NCBI RefSeq assembly: GCF_030463535.1
Contig: NC_132891.1
Span: 12,001,949 to 12,065,948, forward strand
Length of the DNA stretch: 64,000 bases
DNA from: Salminus brasiliensis
Lineage: Eukaryota > Chordata > Actinopteri > Characiformes > Bryconidae
Direction of reading: 5' to 3'
The notes under the pieces were generated by a model, which ran no database searches, was not told the origin of the DNA, and saw nothing but the letters and a program-made list of their open reading frames with translations. Shown here in pieces: positions 32,500 to 53,256 of the stretch (positions are counted from its first letter, which is position 1; each line of letters opens with the position of its first letter). Both the position numbers and the translations under genes were made by a program.

Positions 32500-34300
32500 C
32501 AGGTACACACACACACACACACTAATGAACGTTGTTATGAGAGAAGACTGGAAGCTCACGTCTTGCCTCAGCATCAGACTCTTACACTTGGAAGTTGCCC
32601 AGCCAGTCTTCCCCCTTCACAATCATTCCCAGTCCAGCCTGTCAGAAGCTGTCGTGACTTTCCTGACCACTGTTCTCGATTCTAGACTTCAAGAACCCTG
32701 CTGTCAGTGCTTGGGGAACGCATGTACCCCTCCCATACACACATACACACACATTTAAGCAAGCAGAATCATCTTTTATTGTTACCATGTGACTGATTTG
32801 GACATCAGCTACTGATACACAAGAACCTTCTTCAGAAGAAGCCAAATGTTTAATAAAATACATAAAAAATGATTTGCAACAAACATCAATGAAGTGGGAT
32901 TAAATAGCAGTGCTTTATTTATCGTCTTGAATTGCTTCTCGCGATACAAAATATCACAGTTCGTAGGGCTTTCTACAGAGAGAACAAAAACAAGGTATAA
33001 AATCCTCTCTCTTACTTAAGAACTCTGCTTTTTATATCTCTGACTAGAAATGGGTCTCTAACGCATTACATAACTGACCAGAAATCACACAGCACTCCAG
33101 TCACGCTGCTTTAGGAGTCTTTTGTTGTGAAGTCTCCACCGCCACCTACTGGTGAGATGTGGCAGGTAAAGCTGCTTCTACTTGGTTAGCAGTCGTTTAA
33201 CCTTCTTTCTAGGCGACAGTGTGGTCACCAACTCTCTTCCTGAAGATCTACCCTGCTGCTGCTTTCACCTCTACCCCAAACCTAACACACCTCAGCTAAC
33301 TGTGGACGTCTGTAGACTGAATAATACAAAACCTCCCCTTCTACCCAGAATGTAGCTGATGACGTGAAGTCATGGTTGGTGTCTTAGGTTTACTTCAGTT
33401 TTGCACTGAAGCTGTTTAGCTAATACAATAGATATAGGCTTAAAGGACTCGCTCACCAAAACATAAAAAGTGCAAACATTTTTCTTTAACCAAAATGTAA
33501 TGGATCAAGTCATAGTTGGTGTCTGAAGTTGAGCTTTGCACTAGAGCTACTTGACTAATATAATAGATATAGGCCTAAAGGACTATAAAAATGTGCAAAA
33601 TTGTCCTTTACCCAAAATGTAGTGGAACAAGTGAAGTCATGATTGGTGTCTTAAGTTCACTTGAGTGGATCACTGAAGCTGCTTAGGAAATGTAATAGAC
33701 ATAGGCCTAAATAACTAGTTCATTAATGATAATATTTAGAACATTCTCCCGTAGCCGAAATGTTGTTGATCGAATTAAGTCAGAGTTGGTGTCTTAAGTT
33801 CACTTCAGTTTTGCACTAGAGCTACTTAGCTAATATAATAACAATGGACAATGGGGGCAATGGAACTGAAAAAAGCTTAAAAAAGCAAGCTTCAGGCACC
33901 AACATCTTAGCTGAATGACTACTTTGGAGTGAGGGAACATTTGTGGAAATGTAATTCTTCTAGTTTGAATAGCTGTAATAACATAAAATCATGCACAGAA
34001 ATGATTGAACTCAATTCAAATGTATTTATTGTTCTGCCCTATAAATAACTTAGATTAAAGTGGTCTGAACTATGCTGGAAATGTCAAGAACATGCCTTCA
34101 GGATTAGGCCTGGAGCTAAAGACTGAAGTAAGGTAGATCTCCAGGAGGAGGAGGACTTGCTCATCACTGATCTCATATGGATTTTGAAAATGTTAAACAA
34201 TTAAAACAAACAATAACAACAAACCTAAAAAAACAAGCAGTGACTAGCGTAGCATCATGATGTCTGCCCTGCATGTAGATACAGTTCTGCACTGTAAGGA
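32500..34300. other. dhrs3-igsf21 intergenic spacer
   Basis: Spacer between dhrs3 (transcribed leftward) and the 3' end of igsf21. It holds a short (CA)n tract at 32502-32521 and the second tandem-unit element (33340-34010). No gene was recognised. Confidence 0.75.
33340..34010. mobile_element. non-autonomous element with internal tandem units, copy 2
   Basis: Same orientation and unit type as 31040-31745, about four units (anchor GTCATGGTTGGTGTCT and variants near 33368, 33510, 33635 and 33780). It is followed by a similar right flank with TTTGGAGTGAGGGA and CATGCACAGAAATGA. Confidence 0.7.
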
Positions 34301-34309
34301 CTGCACTGA

Positions 34310-34315
34310 TTTATT
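34310..34315 (-). other. candidate poly(A) signal of igsf21
   Basis: AATAAA on the minus strand about 280 bp after the igsf21 stop codon. Confidence 0.35.
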
Positions 34316-34594
34316 TGTTTAAAAACATACGTGATGATCACAGTTTGAGAGAAAGAGTGCAAAGCCAAGGCAAGTGACGATTTTAGGAAAGACGTGTGAT
34401 ATGTGATGTGAGTTGAACCGTGGCTGAACCAAGTGCGCATTTGGTCTTTCCCTGTCTATTTGTTTCACCTGTGTTTCATCTTGATAGACAGTGCAGAGCT
34501 GTGTGTGTGAAGAGAAGAGAAATAGCAGGCGTCTGAAGAGTTGAAGCTGAAGCTGTCAGGGAGAGCACAGAAGTAAGCCAAGATTTCTTTCTGT

Positions 34595-45933
<11,339 letters not shown>

Positions 45934-46184
45934 GAGCGTCGCATTCCCATATTCTCCTCAGACCTCCTTGGGTAGTCCACACAGCCCCCATCCCAAAGTG
46001 ACTGCGCCGGGCAAGTCGTCAGAACGCTCCATGTCTTTTCATCCGGGCTAAAGACGCTCCTTTCTCTGTATTCCTGTCAGAGAGGCGCCTGCAGGTCTGT
46101 GCTGCTGGTGGCTGCATCCAGAATTACATGGGGCAGAGAGGGGGATTATCGCAGCAGCAACAGCTTCCACTGAAATTCCCTCCC

Positions 46185-46325
46185 GTTCCCTCGTTTGCTC
46201 GCTACAACTTGCTCGCGCGCCGCGCACGCACGCGCTCGCGCGCTCCCGCTCCAGCCAGCGCTGCTGCGCAGCCTCCAACGAAGCACAGCGCACTTAATCG
46301 AGCGCGCGCGTCAACACGTTCCGTT
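46185..46325 (-). promoter_or_regulatory. CpG-rich block, likely igsf21 promoter
   Basis: About 140 bp packed with CG dinucleotides (runs of CGCGCG) in otherwise AT-rich DNA, 250-390 bp upstream of the igsf21 start codon. No TATA box was seen, as is usual for CpG-type promoters. The initiation site is not determined. Confidence 0.55.
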
Positions 46326-46594
46326 ACAGGGGTTAAACAAGCAGATCAAATCTGAGCCAAGTTAACGAGGTGCTGTAAAATGAGAAGTAAAGTTGTGTAT
46401 ATGAACAGTGCAGTGTGTTAAAAATGGTAAATGCTTAAAAAGTGTCAGTATTTTAGCTCTTAAACTAGTCCAGATGGCTAACAGCATTGCCTCTGTGGTA
46501 GACTGTGGTTAGCTAGATACCCTGGTCCAGCAAACCCACCAAGCTACACCAATACCAGCATTACAACACACACAACATCATTACAACATGAAGA

Positions 46595-46810
46595 TCTAAT
46601 GTAGGGTGACCAGACGGCCTCTTTTTCCCCGACATGAGGAAAGATTTGGGATGTAACAAATGCATCCCATCGAGTTTTCTAAATTGTCCAAAGAGCGTGC
46701 GGAAACCGCTTTAAACATGTCTGCTTAAGTCCCGCCTTCTCACCGCCACTATTGGTCCACATGTACCTGCATCTACATGCAGCTATTGGTCAAACTGCTT
46801 CCCACCACAG
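46595..46810. mobile_element. interspersed repeat fragment
   Basis: Begins GTAGGGTGACCAGACGGCC followed by CTTTTTCCCCGACATG, an opening I remember from a common fish repeat. Class not determined. Confidence 0.35.
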
Positions 46811-47089
46811 CCGACTTGCCACAGAAGATTTTTTTTATATAAATTGCATTGATGTATTTGTTAATACATTTTACCTGGTCATGAAAATAAATAAAAAACA
46901 TAATATAAAAGGTGGTAAAATTAAATCATTGCTTTTTTATTATTTTGCTTGTAAGACACTAAAGTTGAAATGAAAGATGATTTGACCATATAGGCTTGTT
47001 TAGGCGATTTATCAATTTTGATAAATGTTTATGTATGAATGGTCATTAATGCTGTTTTCTTATTTCTGAGATATTTAACTCGCCCCTAC

Positions 47090-47195
47090 ATTTATACATA
47101 CACACTGCCACGGTCCTACAGCTTAAAATACAGTCATCTTATGTAATGTAAATTGCTCTGGATTAGAGCAGCAACCAAATGCCATAAATGTAGAA
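47090..47195 (+). mobile_element. L2/SINE 3'-tail fragment
   Basis: TGTAAATTGCTCTGGATTAG, then CAACCAAATGCCATAAATGT: the conserved tail of fish L2-type LINEs and partner SINEs. Only the 3' part is clear. Confidence 0.65.
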
Positions 47196-47425
47196 GTAAA
47201 AGAGTCAGCCAGCCAATATGAACTTGAAACCAACTTAACTTTAGGTACAATTAGTTTTAGTGGCAACAATGATAGTATTATGTCTTAAGGTTCTAGAAAG
47301 AAAGTAAGAAAAACAAAAGAACAAGGATCACAATCTTCAGAAAACAAATATGGACACTATTAATAGCTGATAAAGCCACAACTCACCAGGGAAAAGCTGA
47401 TTGTACACATCTGGCGGATGTATTT

Positions 47426-47484
47426 AATTATTATTATTATTATTATTATTAGTAGTAGTAGTAGTAGTAGTGGTAGTAGTAGTA
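47426..47484. repeat. compound (ATT)n-(AGT)n microsatellite
   Basis: About eight ATT units turn into about ten AGT/TAG units, with one GGT interruption. Confidence 0.95.
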
Positions 47485-49010
47485 AAATAAGAACAGTTTA
47501 TTTATATGTTAACTATTAATTATTATGCAAAAAGTTTGAGAAAAAAGGATCCGCTCTTTAACCTCAATGAACATTTCAAGATGAATGGACAAACAGAATT
47601 GGTCCAAAATTAAATAGAAAGTTAACTAACTGAAAGTCAAGAATGCACACGTTCAAGAGTACAGGATTGTACAAGTACATGTTTTTGGCTTATTTTTTGT
47701 TTAGTTTTTTTGGACACTTATGTAATGATACTGTTAAAATAGAGGTAAATCAGAAATCAATGGTAAACGTGGCCATGGATGAGCCAAGCTTCACAAACCC
47801 TCCACATGCCCAAAAGACTAAGTCTAAATCTTTAAAAACAATATAGGATATATTAATATAATATAGGATTTTTTTAAATCAGTAAAATTCCTTTTTAACT
47901 CCCAAACTGTTCCCTCATTGAGAAAGTCCAGTATTTATAGTCCCCATCTAACACCTAGCTTATCTAATCTGTACTTCATTAAAAATTAAACACAGTAAAC
48001 CTGTGTTCTTCTTACCAACGTATCAGGAACTTCACTGAAAAGAAGAAATCTCTGCTACCTTTTACTGCATATGCTTATTGGTGTGCATTTTAACTGTATA
48101 TAGTGGTATTACACTACCCATTCCTGAGCTACCATATGGATGCACCACCACCAAGTTCACACTGAAGGGTAATGGTCTGAATTTGCTTGATCTAAAGCGT
48201 GCGTCATTTCCACATGAATAAAATATATTACATCAACACATATTTGCCCTCTTTGGATTACTTTCTTTTGGCAATAATTGTGTGTGAATGTAATTTTATT
48301 AGTTTGGAAATGTACCAATTAATCTCCGAGTATTCAATTTTTCAGTGCATGTTCAGTTATGTCATGACAAATGCATGATTAAAAGAGGGAATGGAGTTTC
48401 ATGGGGCATATTAATTGAAAGTTTTTTCCCCCCTCAGTCTTCTACAAGCACTGCAAGTATTCGGAATCGGTCTTGGCTTTGCCTTGCTGTCCTGCTGAGT
48501 TGAAAGGATTTGAAAAAGACTCTGACTGGCACATAGCACAAACAGGGGGGAAAAAATCTGCGCATGCTGCTGCACTCTAAGTAATGGCTGTCTGTTTTCA
48601 CACAGTTAGCAGCACTTGAAGTTCGTCAACACAAAGCACCAAAGCAATTGTTCTTTTCAAACATGGCTAACAAACTTAAAGCCATTATCTTGACTATAGT
48701 CTTCAATTAGCCATAATCAGTAGCTGGATTACAACCCACAGGCCAATCACACATCTTCAAACAGAAGACTTCTACCAGCATGAAATATTTATCAGCTGCT
48801 GGGCCTATAGACTCCCTTAATACACCTCTGCAAGGTTCCTAATGGTATTATACCTTGTTTCTTAAGCTCAAACGAGCTCAGTTGTGGGCCGACTTGCTTA
48901 TCTTATGCTGCCCTGGTCCAAACTGACCATGAAACACGTGTTGCCTTAAGAATTGTTTACCATTCATGCCTGGATTCCACATTCAAATCCATTCCAACTG
49001 ACATCCAAAA

Positions 49011-49036
49011 GTATATGTACAGTACTGTACATATAC
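49011..49036. repeat. perfect 26 bp palindrome
   Basis: Centred on AGTACT: GTATATGTACAGT is followed by its exact complement. It overlaps the left end of a Tc1-like relic (ACTGTGCAACAGTC). Confidence 0.9.
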
Positions 49037-49470
49037 TGTGCAACAGTCAGAGACCACACTTTACTCATGTAATTTCAGTCAGTCAAGTAGTCATTAAGCA
49101 ATAGTTCTTCATTTTCAGGTGATGTTTCTAATGTGATTTGATATGTAAGGAAGAGGAAAGTCAAAAAGAGTGGAGGCTAATATGAAAGATAGGAAAGAAA
49201 GGTACTTATCTCCATGCTTCCACTCTGAAGCTCAAGACTCAAGAAAATGCAGTGGTAAAAAAAAGATGTGGAGCTGATGAAGAATTCCTTGCAAAGAGCA
49301 GACAATCAGACAAAGAAACTGCTGGTGTTCTTTAAACAATGCACATCTCAGTCCAAAGTCCAGACCTCAACGTCACTGAATGTGTCTGGCATGTCTTTTA
49401 TGACTGAAATGTTGAAGGTGTTGAAAAACATCCCTGCAAGATGGACACAGACATAATACATACAGTCAAA
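49015..49470 (+). mobile_element. degenerate Tc1-like element
   Basis: The terminal-like TACTGTGCAACAGTCAGAGA at 49034 is followed by decayed transposase C-terminal sequence near 49300-49450. It shares blocks with 28560-29270. Confidence 0.6.
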
Positions 49471-49587
49471 AAACAACACACCCAGATAGGAATGTCAGAT
49501 TGCTGGACGTGGACTCAATATATATTGTAATCATTTCTCAGGCAGATTTCTCAGTAAATGACATTAAAGTGTGGTGATTGCTGTGGG

Positions 49588-49688
49588 TACAGTGTCTAAT
49601 TAATACAGCGTCTGATTAGATACAGTGTCTGATTAAATACAGTGTCTGATTAGATACAGTGTCTGATTAGATACTTTGTCTTGCCACA
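49588..49688. repeat. 17 bp tandem repeat
   Basis: Five units of TACAGTGTCTGATTAGA (starts near 49588, 49604, 49621, 49638, 49655) plus a partial sixth. Confidence 0.9.
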
Positions 49689-49689
49689 A

Positions 49690-50520
49690 GAGGGTGTAAA
49701 CATGCTTCCCCCACAGCCCTAAAAAGGCTCTCAAAGGCTACTTTTGGGTAGTGTACCCCTTGTTGATAGGACAATGACTGCTAGACATGTCTCTACAATG
49801 CATGTGAAGACATTTTGCCCAGTTGACAGACTTTGAGAGGGGGAATTGCATCTAGGCGGCATCTAGGCTTGACTAAGTTGTTAGTTCTGATCAAGCTGTT
49901 GGGAGCTGTGAATACATGTAGGCACGCTCACACAGCAAACAAGCTTGCGATGCCCCAGACAGACCACCAGTAGAGGATTGTTTTATTCGCTGACAAGCAC
50001 AAGCAGCTCCCACAGTTTCTTTGTCCACCATCTAGACACAGGTGGCACCTCATTACACACCCCTGTCTCTGCCCAGGCCATTTACAGGTAATTAGCAGAA
50101 GCTGCTATTGACAGCCAGCTATTGTGGCCTTCTCTTGCAGTGATGTCATGAATGAGAAACCTGGACTGCAAAGGACTGGAACCCTATCGTCTTTAGCAAT
50201 GAATCCAAGTGGGATAGGACGATAGTCAGGTGTGAGTATGGAGGCCATGTGGTGTGCGCTTCAATCCTGCCTTTGCTGTGAAGCAACACAGTGCTCCAAC
50301 TGATAGTGTGATGATCTGGGGAACCATCCCATTCGACAGTTGGTCCCCCTTTTAGTAGTGACACGAGGAACACTAAAAGCTCAGCGATATGTTGTCTCTT
50401 TTGTTGCAGGGCTTCCAACTGACATTTTTCATCTGGCCCAGCTGCAACATCTACAGGCCCAGCTGCAACATCTGGGGGCAAATATGCCGCAGGATGCCAT
50501 ACGGTACTAGAGCCTCTTTT
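49690..50520 (+). mobile_element. degenerate Tc1-like element
   Basis: Near 50160-50240 the plus strand reads as a decayed transposase block of the type IVFSNESKW, like the second catalytic Asp region of Tc1 proteins. Upstream text also fits the N-terminal half, with many stops. Confidence 0.5.
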
Positions 50521-50842
50521 CAGTTGTACAGTTTGCCTGATCCTTGCACTCTAATGTTGTAATCACATCACAATCAAATGAGGTAAACTACATTAATGCA
50601 TGCATTTTACAGAATAGTGCATTTTTACTTTTTTATGTACTTTTGTACAGTGTCTGCTGTAAACGTCATTCAAAACTGGGGTTAACAACGGACTCATGAT
50701 TAATAAAACATATCACGATCAACGAGTGCTTTGTTCAAAAAAGCCCTCCAGGAATCCCACCGGGGAGACATTATCACAGCACATGCTTTAACTAAATTCA
50801 GTGCTTTCAAGTGCCATCACTTATTACCAGTGCAATACACTG

Positions 50843-51655
50843 ATCAGCCATAACATTAAAACCACATGCCTTATATTGTGTAGATCTCCCTGTGACCTAT
50901 TAAGAATGGACTCACAAGACATAGTCAGCAATTTGCGTTACAGTAGCTCTTCTGTAGGTTATGGCCAGACGGGCAAGCTTTGGGCACTGAGCCTTGGGCA
51001 CCCATTACATTGTGACTGGTTCCCTGGTTGTGCTTCCATGGACCACTTTTGGTAGCTACTAACCAATGCATACAACCCAGGAACACCCCAAAAGACCTGC
51101 CTGATGTTTTGGAGATGTTCTGATCCAGTTGTGTAGCCTCAGGTCCTTATGCCTGCTACAGTGTCACATGTTGGATCATTGGCTTTCGTTGGATCATTGA
51201 CAGTTTTTTTCAATATCCTACAGCCCTACTTCCAACACTTCAACTTTAGGAAATTAAAGTTTTACTAGTGGACTCACATGCCTTTTTGCTGTTTCCTCTA
51301 TCCCTCCATCCTCCCGCCGCCACCAGTTTGTCTCCGCTTGGTTTCCCAGGGGGTTGGCGCCATCCCTTGCCTTCCATATACGGCAGGATCTGCGAGGGTC
51401 CAGATGTTTCAAGACATGGGGTAATGACAGGGCCCATGCCAAAGACTTTAACTTATATACATCGTTTTGGTAACATTTAGTCAAGATTAAAGCTGTTCTT
51501 CTTGTGAGCTTGCCTCTGGTGTCTTCTAGTAATCTTCTGACTGTACATTTGCTGCCACATCCCACCCCTTGACAGGCGCCACTGTAACAACATAATCAAT
51601 GTTATTTACTTCATTGCACATCAGTGGTTTTAATGTTATGGCCGATCTGTATAAT
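50843..51655 (-). mobile_element. Tc1-like element with paired terminal repeats and an insert
   Basis: The left end CTGATCAGCCATAACATTAA and the right end TTAATGTTATGGCCGATC are inverted copies. Between them sits decayed Tc1 sequence in minus orientation (for example ACCACTTTTGGTAGCTACTA). The relic is interrupted at about 51250-51555 by unrelated sequence. The terminal motif also occurs at 20080. Confidence 0.75.
51250..51555. other. unidentified insert within the Tc1-like relic
   Basis: About 300 bp that break the Tc1-like sequence between its ACTTCAACTTTAGG and CCCACCCCTTGACAGG parts. C/T-rich on its left side, with CAAGATTAAAGCTGTTCTTC on its right. No class recognised. Confidence 0.5.
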
Positions 51656-52071
51656 TCGAGGAGGCATCGCATCAGGCAGACAGCCCTGCTGAAATCTCCC
51701 ACATCACGTCTGACACATCTGTCAGGCATACAGTGTGACTTGGTTTCCCCGTCACGTCGGGTTTGAGTCACTGCATGCATACATTAGGCAGCGCGGAGCT
51801 GCTTCATTCAGCGTCTGCTGATATGTTTATTGGGAGGGCTGCCTATGGCTGCTCAAAGATAAGAGGATGAAAATGGGCACGACATAAACATACGTTTCCG
51901 AGCTAAAACAACGTCTCGAACAGCTTCAGTCCCCACAGTGCCATTTTTAAAATGAAAAGGCATTTGTAAGACATCCTCGAAACGTGTTAAAATTCCAGCT
52001 TTGAAAGACTTGTTGACAAGAGAAGAACACAAAATGAAAAGAAATTGATTTCTGCATTGTAGTAGACATGA

Positions 52072-52150
52072 TTTATTCTTTTCTCTTTTTTAAACAAAGT
52101 GACACAGTGTACAACAAGTACCTTCGATAACAAGTACCTAATCCTTTATT
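52072..52150 (-). other. candidate poly(A) signals of arhgef10l
   Basis: AATAAA on the minus strand at 52145-52150 and 52072-52077, 535-615 bp past the stop codon, giving a 3' UTR of about 0.6 kb. Confidence 0.45.
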
Positions 52151-52684
52151 CTCTTAAGAATAGCTCTTTCACATTTGGGATCGACTCAAAACAGAAAGAC
52201 AACTGAGATAGAATCACTGCAGGAAATTTCAACATTTACTTCTGTCTTTCGTTGTACTGCTACTGTATACATCCACAGTGGTGTTCCATTAAAATACCCT
52301 TTTTCCATTATGCGAGAGGTTTGATGGGTCACAGCCCTTTTGAATATATTCACGACGATGACTTTCTGCATTCCATCTAGAAGAACAACTTCATGCAGCT
52401 TGGGCACGTAATCAAATTCAATCATTTTTGACATTTTAAAATGAGGAGCTTTTTTTAATGTGTAAATAGTTGATATGTGCTATGGCATAAAATGGGACAG
52501 AGTTCCATTGCACTGCTTATAAGCAATGCAGTAGAGGTGTACTGCTATACCCACAAAAGTGTCTGGAAGTGGTTGGGGAATGCACAAACGGAAGCATATA
52601 GTCAATCTGTCCTTCAGTGTTTCTTCAATCTTCCGTCTCACAAAGACCAAGTCAGCATCTTGTAGTCTGTCACTTGTCATTGCT

Positions 52685-53256
52685 TCAGACTGTGAGCGGG
52701 AGCTGCCAGACCATGAGCGTATTGTCATTGGCGCCAGACAAAGCGGAGGAGGAAGAGCCGGCCACGGTGAGTCTGCGGAAGCCTCGTCCTCCTGATATAA
52801 CAGCGGCTGACATCACCCTCTCCCTGCGCGCTCCCTCCTTGGCGGATGGCCCTGGGCCCCTGACCCAAACCTCGGGGTCGTCGCTCAGCTCGTAGATGGA
52901 GCCGTCCTCCAGCGTGTGCTCAAGAGACTCCTGCGAGGAATCGGAGGCCTCCTCGGGCCGAGCAGTCAGGAGTTTGCCAGGGAGCTGGGAGGTGGAGCGC
53001 AGGCGGTATTGCAGCAAAACTCCTTTGGGTTTGGCCTCCCTCTGCGGAGAACTGTCCTCTTGTTGCTGCTGCTGTAGTTGTTCCTTTAGGGACTCCTGGG
53101 ACGAATGGCTCCTCTCCCTGTCCTCTCCTCCACTGCCAGAGTCCATCCCCTCCACCAGGGAGTCCCTCTTTAGCAGATCTGGGGACAAAGTGCTGCAGGT
53201 GGCCAACAAAAAGTCCACTGGGCCGTTGTGAGCGTTCAGTGAGGTCATACCTTTAC
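52685..53256 (-). CDS. arhgef10l: arhgef10l last coding exon
   Basis: Begins [16 protein letters not shown], then a Ser/Glu-rich low-complexity stretch with five Gln in a row, [37 protein letters not shown] and the WD40-like end. The mid-part is poorly conserved relative to mammals. Confidence 0.95.

Larger units (their letters stand above)
46330..52070. other. igsf21-arhgef10l intergenic region
   Basis: 5.7 kb with no gene recognised. It contains a repeat fragment (46595), an L2/SINE tail (47090), a trinucleotide microsatellite (47426), a perfect palindrome (49011), three Tc1-like relics (49015, 49690, 50843) and a 17 bp tandem repeat (49588). Human ACTL8 lies between these genes; I saw no trace of it. 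Confidence 0.75.

Noticed and set aside
50146-50481. 111-codon open frame, minus strand
   Set aside because: It runs antisense to a decayed Tc1 element and has no family similarity.
52896-53231. Plus-strand open frame opposite the last arhgef10l exon
   Set aside because: It is an antisense shadow of the low-complexity Ser/Glu/Gln-rich coding region.
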